Of a stretch of DNA of 64,000 nucleotides, positions 45,888 to 57,404 are shown one piece after another. The notes beneath the pieces are model-generated. The model had not been told where the DNA came from. It saw only the letters and a list, made by a program, of their open reading frames with translations, and searched no databases. The stretch comes from Haliclystus octoradiatus (Eukaryota; Cnidaria; Staurozoa; Stauromedusae; Haliclystidae). The translations under genes were made by a program, and so were the position numbers. The DNA is taken from assembly GCA_916610825.1 (NCBI GenBank), contig OU744450.1, positions 18,158,814-18,222,813 of the forward strand, written 5' to 3'. Within the stretch, counting starts at the first letter, position 1. Each line of letters begins with the position of its first letter.

Positions 45888-46162
45888 CTATACGGGGACG
45901 TGCCACTTCTTTTGGGTCCATATTCCAGCTGAGCAAAAACTTTTTGGGTATGACATTTCAAATTTTGGAGCTTTTTGGTATCCTATTTTTGACTTTTTCA
46001 AGAATCTTTGAAAAAATTTGCATCATTTTTGTGTTTTTATTAAAAATCAATCAACCTGCTAGAACTTTTTGGGTAGCATCAACAGAATTTTTGGAACTTT
46101 TTGGGTACTTTACCTTTTTCCAAAGTGGCACCTCCCCGTCCCTAAAGAGCTGGAGTTACCCC
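45888..46162 (+). repeat. Dispersed AACTTTTTGGGTAG repeat, copy 2
   Basis: Blocks in order: GGGTCCATATTCCAG, AACTTTTTGGGTATGACATT, AACTTTTTGGGTAGCAT, CCAAAGTGGCACCTCCCC, GAGCTGGAGTTACCCCC. The outer parts CGGGGACGTGCCACTT and AAGTGGCACCTCCCCG are nearly inverted, hinting at a DNA-transposon derivative. Confidence 0.6.
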
Positions 46163-46908
46163 CCGGGAGTCTACCTCAATCGAACTATGATGCCAAGATC
46201 TGACAGACCGCAATTCCTCACATGAAATATGTGGCAGAAAAAAGTACAATATATCTAATAATGAGATCAGAAAACTCGTTACGATTATTCCTTATTACAA
46301 AAGTATAATTGAAATGAAGTAGCTGGACCTTGAAATTGATTGTTTTGATAACTGAATGTGTATACAAATAGTCTGCACAAGGAACAATGTACATTGATCT
46401 TGATTTCTTCATCAAAACAAAACATCTTTACCACGTCGGTTACGTCAGACAATTGTATGGGTTTACTCTTAAGATAACACAGGAACATATTTGGATTTCT
46501 TAAAGTTATTCGTTCGAATTTATTTTAATGAAGATGCTGTAAAGATATTCTGATTGATTCTGCTGCTGTATGTATAATTCATAGCTATAAAAATTATATA
46601 ATTACACTATTGTTTGAGCTGTATGTGATATATCACTATAACATATCTATAATTTATTATTATATACAGCTCCGTTAGCCAGGCTTATCAAATGTGTAGT
46701 ATCTAGCAAATACAAATGCCCGTATTTTGCACTTATTTACCATTAGAAATAGCTCTGCATTTATGGAATCGTGCACTATTAAAGCATCAAAATAAATGAT
46801 TTAGCATAATGACCGGCAAGCGTAGCTTTTATCCTCGTCCTATTCCTATGAATTATATCGCTAAAAGAGTTTGGAATTTTGGATGCATTTTTTGATTATA
46901 TAATTAGT

Positions 46909-46996
46909 TAGCCTGCGTGCATACTCAAAACAAAACTTCTCCAAAGTTCATAGTATAACTTTAGAGAAGTTTTGTTTTGAGTCTGCACGCAGGCTA
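46909..46996. repeat. Foldback element, TAGCCTGC family (copy C)
   Basis: It is 88 bp. Arms of about 40 bp pair with two mismatches, with ends TAGCCTGCGTGCA and TGCACGCAGGCTA. The 9-mers ATAATTAGT (46900-46908 and 46997-47005) flank it exactly. Its inner arm (CTCAAAACAAAACTTCTC) is unlike copies A and B. Confidence 0.88.
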
Positions 46997-47736
46997 ATAA
47001 TTAGTTAGCAATGTTTCTAACACCGTTGGTAATTATCATCGAAAGAACGTATTTATTTGTTGGCCCGACTAATTGTTCAGTTAAACTGTGGACATTTAGA
47101 ACATTCTTGGCTATTTTTCGTCATTTCAGAGCCAAAAATTATTTATTTATAAAATTATGTTATTGAACAAAATATGTTTTAACCTTTAAATTAATTGATT
47201 ATTTAGAAGAATGAGCATAATATTGAATAAGCGGGAGGATTTTGCCAAAATCGGGAGAGCGGGGGAATGGTCTCGAAAATAGAAAGACTCTCGTCGAGAT
47301 CGGGAGGGTTGAGGTCTCAGACTCAGTATTCTCATGATCTCATCAGGATCCACCTTCAACCATCAACATCAGTACATCACCCTGAAGTGTATTTACTAAA
47401 GCAGAGGCCTGAGATGTGATCACGAAATGAGTCCCAAAATTTCAATGAATTAAGTTAGTCACTATTCGTTTATAGTATTAACATTTTCTGGTAAAGTTTT
47501 TCCTCGCTGTAGCATAGCAGCAAAAATGATCTGATTATGGAAAAGAGCAAAATCCACCATGATATTATAATCAAACCTGAGTTGATATGAAAATAGTTTA
47601 CTTAAATACATAATTTTCTATGATATAAATTATATATATATGCAATATCAATATACCAGTGAAGAGCATACATACGACAAGTTAAATTATATTAATTACA
47701 ATTATTTATTTTTTGAATTACTAGATATATAGAAAC

Positions 47737-49224
47737 ATGGCGATCCTGTCTATCCTTAACCTATTCATCTCTTGGCCTGCTGTAGCCATTGCCATAGTAA
47801 CATTGATTGTCTATTACTACATCACATGCCGCGTAGAAATGTCTAAATATCCTCCTGGGCCGTTTCCGCTGCCTTTCATTGGTAATCTTCATTTACTTAG
47901 AGCAGAGTGTATTCATGCCAAACTTACAGAGCTATCAAAAGTCTATGGTCCGCTTGTAACAGTATGGTTGGGTTCAAAACCGATGGTTATTGCATGTGAT
48001 GGGGTGACGGCTAAAGAGATTTTGATTACGAAAAGTAGGACATTTGCTGGTAGACCGGTATCAAAGGAAATGCAGGAAGGTTATTTTGGAAAAGGTGGAA
48101 AAGGTGTAGGAACGTGTGATTATGGCGATTCATGGAAGCGCAATCGTCGATTTGTCCACACAGCAGTCCAAGTGGAAGGAAATAAGTTTGATTTTCTACA
48201 TGGTCTAGTCATTGGAGATGTCAATGAATTCATTGCAGACATCGGAGAGGAAGAAGGAAAACCATTTTACATGCGTGAAAAAGTCCATTTTGCCTTTGCT
48301 TCATCAATCTGTAAATTGTTATTCAATGTCTCCATCACAAAGAATGGGAAAGCTTATGAAAAACTGGTAGAGTTGAATGATCTTGTGCAGGCTATTGCTC
48401 GTCCAAGTCTGTTTCATGCCATTATGAAACGACTATTGCCATATCGACAGAGTCAAACAAAACAATTCTGGAGTGACTTCGTAGGTATTTTTAAATATTT
48501 TATCGAGTGCTTCGATAAGAAAGTAGATGCTTATAGCACAGAACGTGCATCACTGGGACATATTCTAGAGAGCACAAGCAAGTCTGATGATTCGTTTTCC
48601 GTTGAAGAATGGCCAGTCATACTTGGAGATGTATATGTGGCAGCAATTGACACAGGCCATAACAATATCATTTGGGCTATCCTTTATCTTGCACATCATC
48701 CTGATAAACAAAAAGCATTGCATAAAAACATTGATGACAACTGGGGCGATGATTCAGTACCACTTTATCTTCAAAAGGAGAATTTCCCCTACGTCGAAGC
48801 TGTCTGGTATGAAACCCTTCGCTATAGCAGTGTTCTTTCACTTGCCTTACCCCATAAAACTCTAGAGGATACCACTGTTGCTGGTCATAAAATAAAGAAA
48901 GGCACTCGTCTCTTTATCAATCATGATGCCTTGAATAACGATCACACGCAATGGGATCATCCTGAAGAATTCAAACCAGAACGATTTATAAATGCTAAAG
49001 GCAAGTTTCAAGTACCAACCGAATACTTTTTTCTGTTCGGTGGCGGTGCTCGGATGTGCATTGGTCATAGTTTTGGTCGTTTGAAGCAATTCCTGTTTAT
49101 CCTGAAAACATTCCGTACTTATGAATTCAAGTTTCCAGATGATCAACCGAACCCAACATTGAAAGGAATTCGCTCATTCTCCTGGAGACCACAAGATTAC
49201 AAAGTTATTGCTGTGAGAAGATGA
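47737..49224 (+). CDS. Cytochrome P450, clan-2-like, copy 3
   Basis: A single-coding-exon microsomal monooxygenase of 495 aa, closest to copy 2 (same MAI.SI start). It has an anchor helix, PPGPFPLPFIGN, WKRNRR in helix C, I-helix AAIDTGHNN, K-helix ETLR after YVEAVWY, FKPERF, and heme loop FGGGARMCIG with Cys near 441. A short insertion relative to the others lies at GYFGKGGKGVG (residues about 115-125). A tatag acceptor-like site ends 4 nt before the ATG. The stretch 48627-48834 is nearly identical to copy 2 at silent sites, as after gene conversion. A poly(A) signal follows the stop by 32 nt. Confidence 0.95.
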   Translation: MAILSILNLFISWPAVAIAIVTLIVYYYITCRVEMSKYPPGPFPLPFIGNLHLLRAECIHAKLTELSKVYGPLVTVWLGSKPMVIACDGVTAKEILITKSRTFAGRPVSKEMQEGYFGKGGKGVGTCDYGDSWKRNRRFVHTAVQVEGNKFDFLHGLVIGDVNEFIADIGEEEGKPFYMREKVHFAFASSICKLLFNVSITKNGKAYEKLVELNDLVQAIARPSLFHAIMKRLLPYRQSQTKQFWSDFVGIFKYFIECFDKKVDAYSTERASLGHILESTSKSDDSFSVEEWPVILGDVYVAAIDTGHNNIIWAILYLAHHPDKQKALHKNIDDNWGDDSVPLYLQKENFPYVEAVWYETLRYSSVLSLALPHKTLEDTTVAGHKIKKGTRLFINHDALNNDHTQWDHPEEFKPERFINAKGKFQVPTEYFFLFGGGARMCIGHSFGRLKQFLFILKTFRTYEFKFPDDQPNPTLKGIRSFSWRPQDYKVIAVRR

Positions 49225-49256
49225 TAGCAGATTGTATTCTAGCGAATATATTCTTG

Positions 49257-49262
49257 AATAAA
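49257..49262 (+). promoter_or_regulatory. Poly(A) signal of P450 copy 3
   Basis: AATAAA 32 nt after the stop codon, at the usual kind of position for a short 3' UTR. Confidence 0.55.
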
Positions 49263-49726
49263 AATCGATGATTGCTTAATGTAAATAGCAATGATGTACT
49301 ATTTTACTTTCCACACTTTAATTCCCATTGTGATAATATATGCTATCATTTTCATGATAATTTTGTTATGATAATTATGCAGATTATTATTACAAATAAT
49401 ATGGTTCGGTGATTGATTTATTCCCCGAATTTCCAAACAATCCCTTCTGTCCTTCATAAGTAGTAATTGAAACGGTATTGCTTTACCGAAGGCACCAGTA
49501 TACCATTCATCTATTTCTAGATGAATCACATGACTTACTTACATCTGTTACTCGCAGAGGTAACAGTAGTTTTTGTATAGTCTCGTATTTGTATTAATTA
49601 GCCCCATTTTCATGCAATTAGATTTAATATACTTAATAATTAGCCGTGCATGGCGTAATTTAGTTTGTATTTAAATAGTCTGTTTTAAAATTTGTAAGTT
49701 AATGTATTGTGAGGCACTGCGATTGG

Positions 49727-49792
49727 TAGCCTGCTCGCAGACCTTACTTGAAAACCTTTCTTCCTCGTTAGTAAGGTCTGCGCATCCGAGCG
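49727..49792. repeat. Degraded foldback, TAGCCTGC family (copy D)
   Basis: Left end TAGCCTGCTCGCAGACCTTACT; CGCAGACCTTACT pairs exactly with AGTAAGGTCTGCG, but the right terminus has decayed to CATCCGAGCG. Confidence 0.6.
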
Positions 49793-49876
49793 AAATATCT
49801 TGTTCTGACAGGAAGTGCTGAGACGACCAAATGATGGACACACTCTGCGTGAAACATATACCTTTGCAATGTCGAC

Positions 49877-49920
49877 CAGAGTTATCTATTAGAAATTTCC
49901 ATTTCTAATAGATAGCTCTG
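49877..49920. mobile_element. 44 bp palindromic hAT-like insertion
   Basis: CAGAG...CTCTG ends; two 20 bp arms pair at 19 of 20 positions around a 4 bp loop (TTCC). Perfect 8 bp direct repeats ATGTCGAC flank it (49869-49876 and 49921-49928), as after a hAT insertion. Confidence 0.75.
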
Positions 49921-50722
49921 ATGTCGACCATTAGTGTGAAAACAACACATCCAGAAACAAGAAAATATACTTTTTAATATAAAAAAGTTTCAATTTATTT
50001 ATTTTTATATACACAGCTCCACTTTTATGGAACTTTTCGATTTTCTTTCAGTGAAATTACCATAAAGTAATTCATCAAGAATTGGTTTTGTTAGAAATTC
50101 AGTTGAGTTCAGTAGGTTTAGCTATTAATTAAGCCAAATCCAAGTTATTATCGGTGATACTGTGGCGTTTCTGTCTCTAAATAATGTTTCTCGACTTGAG
50201 TATTCATTCATTTTTAACCGGCCATGAATATCCGACTGAAATCATCAATAAAAGGTCAGTGATTTAGGCCTACTGTTTTATTAATCAGTTGCTTTCAAGT
50301 CAATTCTTTGAAATATTGGTAAACAGTAAACATGGCAGTCCAAATAAAATTAAGCTTGAAAAACCTTTAATTATAGTTGATAATTATGTAAACCAACGAG
50401 AACATGATAACCTCTTTGTTGTAAAATCAAAATTTGATATGTTAACCTTTCCGTAAACTGCGTAAATTATCATTTTTTATTCATCAATAGTATGTACTGT
50501 ATATTGTGTGTGTGATAGGTAGATAGATAGATATATTGGTGTATTTAAAGACATGCAGTACAAACAGCTTAATTAACTATATGGTTGGCCGAGGCTTTTC
50601 AAAATTAATTACAAGTACAGTAAAATTCATTTGAAGGGGTTTTAAATGCTATTGCTTCTTTACATCTGACGGTTATGATTACATTGCGTAATGGTTAACA
50701 ATCAAATCTGTTATAACTGTCA

Positions 50723-50775
50723 CCTCTATACAGCGGCCACCTGTCTATAGTGGCCAATTAGCCCTGCATATAGTG
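50723..50775. repeat. Short TATAGTGGCCAC repeats
   Basis: Three spaced versions of (C/T)ATA(C/G)(A)GTGGCCA/GCGGCCAC occur here. Such motifs are seen at ends of some pogo/Tigger elements, so this may be a fragment of one. Not certain. Confidence 0.3.
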
Positions 50776-52776
50776 GCCACTGATCTATATCTCATAGTTG
50801 GCTGTTATTCCTTCTATATTTCAGTTATTAGGCTGTTTTTAATTTAATTGTTATATGTAAGTTTGCTACAGTGTTCTAAGTGATTATTCTAGTGACTTAT
50901 TTTATTCTCTAATTCGTAGGCCAGCATGCCTAGTGTCTTCCGTACTAACTTTACCTTCGTTGATGTATCATTTAATTATTTATAGCCGATCTTCATATTT
51001 CGAATAGATTTCTAGGGAGTCAGGCCGTGTTTAATGTTTATATGATAGTAGAACTGGCCTGGACATGATTTTCAAAGATATCGAAGTTGTGCCCCAAATG
51101 ATAAAAATTAAAAATGTAATACCCTTATTTTTCTCTGGACAGAAACATCCCCTAATCATGATGCCCTGCTGTATTCACTCTCAAATACCCTCTTCATACA
51201 GCGGCTTAATCAATCAAATGAGCTTATATGGTTTTGATCATCATATTTACTATAGTAGTCCCCATAGCTAAGCCTAAATCATCTGATGAGGCATTTTGGC
51301 ATTCCTAAGTTATAATTGCTTGACCCTTCTCCCTTTATGCTGCTTCACCGTGCTGTTGTTCTCCATACTGATTTCAATAAATCCGTCAAGCATGAAAAAG
51401 ATCAATGCAATATTTTTGAAAACAACACCCCTCCCTTGTTTTTCTGTTTAGAGATCTTGGGTCAAAAAATCATAAATAAAAACTTGAGGAAGACTTTCTT
51501 CAAGTTATATTATTACTTAATTACATGAAGTAAACAGATTAGGCTGTGGAAGTTAAATTACTGCGACGTAAGTATATATTTATAGGAACATTATGGTGCA
51601 ATTACTATCTTAAATCAAAATATATAATATAATATAATTAAGACTGATCAGTAATGATGTTGGAATTGAGAAATACATAATCATCACATATATTTTAAAC
51701 AACCATCTAAAACGCATTATTTCAAGTTCATTGCTCATTCTTCTAGTCCCCTTCATAATTCTTTCCTCCTCATTAACCATATAGTTGGTTTTCCAACTGA
51801 GTTTATTATCTACTGTAATTAAATCATATTTTCAAATGTATTTCACACCTTTTATAATATTGTTTATTCTTTATTTTCAAATGTATTTGAAACATTTTAT
51901 AATTTATTCTGTTCATTTAGCCATGTTTAATATTACTATTATTGTCATTCTCATCGTTGACTATTCTTATTTAAATGTTGTTTTAAATTTTACAAATGAT
52001 CGAAATATAACATTTCTTTAATCATTTTATGAAGTTACAGGTATCACAAATAAACAAGCATTGATTGCTTCAGGGATTAACCTTATTATGTATCACTAAT
52101 TAACTTTCAACTACGTCGATTTGTATATTATTATTATCAAGTGTTTTACATGATTAAATAGACATCTATCTTTTACAATAAAAATAGTATTATGTATAAT
52201 TTGTTTTAATATAAGTTTTTAAAATTTTTGTTTATCTAGTAAGAATTTATGTAATTTCGATTTTGAATAAGTATTGTATTTTTGTAAAATGCTATTGAGC
52301 AAAATTATGATGGAAATAGCGCTATAGCAATTCATAAACAAATGAATGAATGAATGAATGTGTTATATTAATAAGTGCTCCCTTGCCAATGATTGGCTGA
52401 GCTATATGGTGTCAATATCGTATTATTATCATGTATGAAATATGTAATATCAGTTGGCATGTAAAATATGTAATGTAATGGCAGTTCAGTTGCTGTGAGA
52501 GCCGTTCGAGAATATAGATCGTTGTGAATGAACAACATCTCACTCGTTGCTCTACTGCGTATCGTTTGTATCATCACATGTTGTGTTTCATTCACTATAT
52601 ATATATATACTCAATTATAAGTCGTCCTATTTATTTACCGACGCTTACTTAATTACTTCCATAATAGTTGATATACAAATTAAATATTCTCAGAAAATTT
52701 ATTTTTTCATTTAGAGTTTTTCATTCAAAATGTTCCACCATTATTTTTTATTCAACAGGTCAAACAAATCTATGAA

Positions 52777-54276
52777 ATGGGTATAACATCAATCATCCTA
52801 TCGTTGCTGTCATGGCAGGTCATTTCTGTCACAATCGTAACTTTAATAATTTACTACTACCTCAAGTGTAGCAAGCAAATGGCTGGTTATCCTCCAGGGC
52901 CATTTCCTTTGCCATTAATTGGTAACTTACATCTTTTGAGGGGTGACGGGGAAAGCATTCAAGCAAAGGTTACCGAACTATCGAAAATATACGGTCCATT
53001 GATGACACTATGGCTTGGTAGAAAGCCTATGATCGTTGCATCTGACGGAGAAACTGCAAAAATAATATTGATAACAAAAGGAAGAGCATTTGCTGGTCGA
53101 CCAGAAATGAAGACAATGAAATCAGTCTCCTCTGGGATTGGTGTGGGTTCAGCTGATTATGGGGATGAATGGAAACGAAATCGTAGACTTGTTCATACAG
53201 CTATCCAAGTTGAAGGTGCGAAGTTTCAATATCTACATGATTTAGTAATGGATGACATCAATGATGCAGTCAACAATTTAATATCCTTAAATGGAAAACC
53301 ATTCAATCCTAAAAATAAAGTGCATTTCCTATTTGTTTCAATTGTTTGCAAGCTGATGTTTGATATCACAATTAAAGAAGAGAGCGAAGAGTATAAGAGA
53401 TTGACCTCAATAAGTGCTAGTGTACGCGAAGGTCTTCGTAAAAGTCTGTTCCGTGTTGTCATGAGCCGTATGCCTTTTGCACAAAAGCCTAGCATAGAGC
53501 CCTTCAAGAGATTTTTTAATGCAATAAAAGAATTGACGGACGCTTACATAGAGCAAGAAAAGTTACGCTTAGAGTCAGGTGACACGAGACGTAACATGTC
53601 GCTAGCAAAAATCATGCAAGACGAAAAAAAGGAGGACGCATCTTTCACTGTTGAGCAATGGCCGGCAATATTTGGTGACCTTTATATTGCAGCATCAGAT
53701 TCAAGCTATAACATTACATCGTGGGCTCTTCTGTATATGGTGAGTTTCCCCGAGAAGCAGCTAGCTCTGCAAGAAAACATTGATCGTAATTGGGGAAATA
53801 AAGTAGATCCATTATACCTTCAGAAAGATAACTTTCCTTATGTTGAAGCAGTCTGGTATGAAACAGAACGGTTTAGCACAGTAATATCATTAGGATTGCC
53901 ACACAAGACACTTCAGGATACAATGGTGTCAGGACATATGATTAAAAAGGATACTAATGTGTTTGTCAATCACCATGGAATTAATTATGATTCTAAACAA
54001 TGGGGTGACCCAGACGTATTTCGACCTGAAAGATTCATCAATGATAAAGGAAAGTTTCAAATTCCATGTGAACACTTTTATCCATTTTCTGCGGGTACAC
54101 GCAGCTGCATTGGTCAAAGCTTTGGAAAAATGGAGCAGTTTTTAATTGTTGTCAACTTATTTAGAAAATTTCATTTTTCCCTTCCAACACATGCACCAAA
54201 ACCATCCTTTTTGGGAAATCGTGGTTTCTCATATGAACCAAAAGAGTTTGAAGTTATTGCCACGTTACGAAATTGA
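52777..54276 (+). CDS. Cytochrome P450, clan-2-like, copy 4
   Basis: The most diverged copy, 499 aa in one coding exon. It has an anchor helix, PPGPFPLPLIGN, WKRNRR, I-helix AASDSSYNI (Ser for Thr), K-helix ETER after YVEAVWY, FRPERF, and heme loop FSAGTRSCIG (FSAG rather than FGGG) with Cys near 444. A longer, charged segment at about residues 265-285 (EQEKLRLESGDTRR) is absent from the others. A ttcaacag acceptor-like site lies 18 nt before the ATG. A short out-of-frame ATG at 52772 with an early stop could lower translation. An ATTAAA at 54336-54341 may end the transcript. Substrate unknown. Confidence 0.95.
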   Translation: MGITSIILSLLSWQVISVTIVTLIIYYYLKCSKQMAGYPPGPFPLPLIGNLHLLRGDGESIQAKVTELSKIYGPLMTLWLGRKPMIVASDGETAKIILITKGRAFAGRPEMKTMKSVSSGIGVGSADYGDEWKRNRRLVHTAIQVEGAKFQYLHDLVMDDINDAVNNLISLNGKPFNPKNKVHFLFVSIVCKLMFDITIKEESEEYKRLTSISASVREGLRKSLFRVVMSRMPFAQKPSIEPFKRFFNAIKELTDAYIEQEKLRLESGDTRRNMSLAKIMQDEKKEDASFTVEQWPAIFGDLYIAASDSSYNITSWALLYMVSFPEKQLALQENIDRNWGNKVDPLYLQKDNFPYVEAVWYETERFSTVISLGLPHKTLQDTMVSGHMIKKDTNVFVNHHGINYDSKQWGDPDVFRPERFINDKGKFQIPCEHFYPFSAGTRSCIGQSFGKMEQFLIVVNLFRKFHFSLPTHAPKPSFLGNRGFSYEPKEFEVIATLRN

Positions 54277-55864
54277 GGACAATACTATATGAAATACGTA
54301 TTTTAAATCAGCTGCAGTTAATGATTAAGATATTTATTAAATACACCCATCATTATAGTGATGATTAAACTTCAACTTTATATATGAATAATTCGAATAC
54401 AAACGATGTCAAGAACTGTATACAGCACTATGTGATTATGAAAAAGATTCATGAAAAATGACAATCAACCTATATGGTAGATATCGATCACCGTCATATC
54501 ATGGATAAGTTGCGCTTGATATCCTTAAGATGTTTTCATGTTATCAATTCACACTCAAGTTAAGATAGATTCATCATTAATAACTTATAGATTCATCATT
54601 AATAGCTTATATAGAAATTTCTGATAGGTAAAAGGAATAAAAATTATGGTTTATTTTTTTGATTTGTATATATCTTCTAATAGATTATGGTTTCACTGTA
54701 GATAAGACGCTTAGTAACGTTTCTACGTTTCTATCAATCTTTAATAGAATATTCTATCTGTATCATTGCCTCATTTTTTGTTGGCTTTTCTGTCAATTAC
54801 TCTTATTAACTGATTGAGATATATATATAACTAATTCAATCAGTACTGCATTAAGGCAAAATTAATGTTTCATGCCCGTTCTAAATATCATGCAGGGGTC
54901 GTCAAGCCATATCTCTATCAGGAGTGATATGCGTTCCAGATCTTCTTAGACGTGGAGGTTCCAAATTAGAGTCACAGACTCACAATAGCCTTTTGTAACA
55001 AAGCATTGAATAGATAACAATTAATTTGGATGCTCACAAGTGGAGCAATTTTCAACCAGAGATGAAAGTTGTTGTTGGTGGAACCAGTTTTAACTTTTAA
55101 TAATATTGATAAGAAGTTTAAATAATACAGTGCTCGAGCCTGCTATTATTAATTGTGTTGTTTCTCCAATACATTGTGATTAACTGAAAAAGGTACTTGG
55201 TACATTACAATTGCAAAATTCTCTAAAATAAGCCTGGTCACATTTCCAAACAATTCTGATACCTGTGCAATGTGTAGATAACCCACAATTATGGAAGGAT
55301 AGTTAAGACACGTGATAATTGGTTTCCAACGATATTTTGTTTCCATTACCTCATAGGCTCATAGATATATTGTTCACTATAGTAGTTTAATACTTGAGTA
55401 TTTACTAGCAGAGCCATCGATGGCTCTGGGTGCTAGATATAACTTACATCGAAGCGATACTTTCCTGTATGTAACTGTGGTGCAACTGTGTAATTAGCAG
55501 GGAGAAACTTGGCATATGACAGCCAATGCGGGGAATTGCCGCATTTTTGGGGTCCCGGGGGAGGGGGTAACTCAAGAAATTTCAGGGACAGGGGGTGCCA
55601 ATTTGAATTCAAAATTTTGCCCTCTAAAATCGATACCTCAAATATTTTATTCAGGCCAAACTATATACCCCAAATATTTTTTTGTCGAAGCATATTTGAA
55701 AATTGATTACAATTCCGTGGGTTTACATCAACACTTTTTGCTCATTGAAAAACAACACCTCGAATATTTTGAACATTCTGAAATAGATACCTCAAAAATG
55801 TTCGTGAAAAAGACGTGAAAAAGGTACCATCAATAATTGGCATGTTCCCGTATACCAACCATGT

Positions 55865-56025
55865 GAAGTTACCCCCTAGTTTTGGGTCCATATTGAGAAA
55901 GATACTTTTTGTGTAGGAAATTTCAGATTCTTTTTAAATTTTTGGGTAGCATTTTCAGGATTGTTGTAACTTTTTGGATACTTGGGATCTCCACGCTGTC
56001 ATGCAATGCTGGTGTCCAACCATGT
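55865..56025 (+). repeat. Dispersed AACTTTTTGGGTAG repeat, copy 3
   Basis: Blocks GGGTCCATATTGAGA, ATACTTTTTGTGTAGGAAAT, TTTTGGGTAGCATTTTCAGG and AACTTTTTGGATACTT follow the order seen in copies 1 and 2; it ends near ATGCTGGTGTCC. Confidence 0.55.
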
Positions 56026-56837
56026 AATTATCAAATATGATTGTGCTGGATACATTGTATGTCATATGATATATATGTTTGGTTAATTATTGTCATGTTC
56101 TCTCTGTTTGGTGTCTGTGATGATTTGCTATGTAAATACTCTTTGTTATTACATTTGTAATTAATTAAAGATAAAAAGGAGAAAATAAACAATTTTACAT
56201 CCGACCCTTGATGATTTACATAAGATGAACCATGTTATTTGGACGAGAAGAGCCTGGCACTAGTTCCTCTGTTGCATTTTTAATGTTTTTCTTTCCGGAT
56301 TGACTTATAATTACCACACCAAAGAATTCTGCATCATTTTCATCATTTTCTTTTGTGAATGAATCGCGGTCTGTAACGCAGGCTATTTCATACCAAAAAT
56401 ATTCAAGAAAAGAAATTTCAAATTGGCTACAAAAGATTTGACTACTATGCTACTGTGCCATAATTATAATTGCCAATGAAATTTGAATTCAATAATTCCA
56501 CTTCATGAATGTTTTTTTCCGAGTAAATAAATAAAACATCTTGTAAATCAACAACAATAGTTTTATTGCATATTTCCTTTGTCTGAAATTTTTACGTTAT
56601 TACAATTCTATATGATTCTATCACAAGGGGGATCCTGATGAACATTTTATTACATTATCACGTATGTGGTTCGATTTACTTAAATACGAAATATTATCAC
56701 AGCTGATGGCTATTTTGGGGAATATTGGCAAACAGTTATATTAAATAATGCTTTGTATGGAGTTATATTTACTTGCAAAAGGTAGTAAATATAAATGTAA
56801 AACATTACTAAATCTGTATCTAACTTTCACAGTATTA

Positions 56838-57404
56838 GGGACCGTTCATTATTTAGTCCACGGGGGGGGGGGGGGGGGTACCGAAGAGAACCGAAATTCT
56901 CTGGAAAAATTTTTCTTACCCACCCTTTTAAGTGGAAAAAAATAAATTACCCACCCCCAAATACTTTAATCTTTTTTAACAAGCAACTGACTGAATAATA
57001 ACTTTAATCGAATGCCTATTAACAGTATTTTGGGTATCTGTGAAGCATAACTGATTTTTTTAATTATTTTCATATTGTAAAACTGAACTCAATATTGCCC
57101 CATAATTAGCACAGGCACAAGCATTCATCACTCATGAGGAATAATTTGATTCAAAGAACACATTGGATAATTCTCCAATCAACAGCGATAAGGAGTAACT
57201 TTAATTTGGACTTTCTTATTTAATATTATTCACATATTCTACTTTTATTTTGTTGAATAACTTTTGAACAAATTCAATATTTTATCAAGATCAAAGAAAA
57301 ACATGGTCAAAAAAAATTACCCCCCCTTTTCATCAATCAAAATCTAGTTTACCCACCCCCAATCTCTTCGGTACCCCCCCGTGGGATAAATAATGAACGG
57401 TCCC
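56838..57404. mobile_element. PIF/Harbinger-like MITE with GGGACCGTTCATTATTT ends
   Basis: It is 567 bp. The left end GGGACCGTTCATTATTTAGT and the complement of the right end GGGACCGTTCATTATTTATC agree, and the pairing continues through the GTACCGAAGAG block. TTA at 56835-56837 and 57405-57407 is the 3 bp duplication usual for Harbinger. The left end contains an 18 bp G run. No coding sequence. Confidence 0.82.

Larger units (their letters stand above)
43847..47736. other. Intergenic region, ISL2EU to P450 copy 3
   Basis: It holds a candidate hAT-like element, one dispersed repeat copy, one foldback, and at 45843-45895 a short minus-strand stretch with an RNA polymerase III B-box (GGTTCGACTCC) that is too short for a tRNA. 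The sequence near 47217-47325 resembles an end of the MITE at 34347-34754. No gene recognised. Confidence 0.45.
49225..52776. other. Intergenic region between P450 copies 3 and 4
   Basis: Apart from a degraded foldback (49727-49792), a 44 bp palindromic insertion (49877-49920), TATAGTGGCCAC repeats (about 50723-50775), a short GATA run near 50520 and an ATGA run near 52342, I see nothing. The small open frames are AT-rich and not gene-like. Confidence 0.45.

Noticed and set aside
45843..45895. Possible tRNA on the minus strand
   Set aside because: It has a B-box-like GGTTCGACTCC and an A-box-like start, but the stretch is too short for a cloverleaf.
47217..47325. Separate mobile element
   Set aside because: It resembles one end of the MITE at 34347-34754, but I see no opposite end or target duplication.
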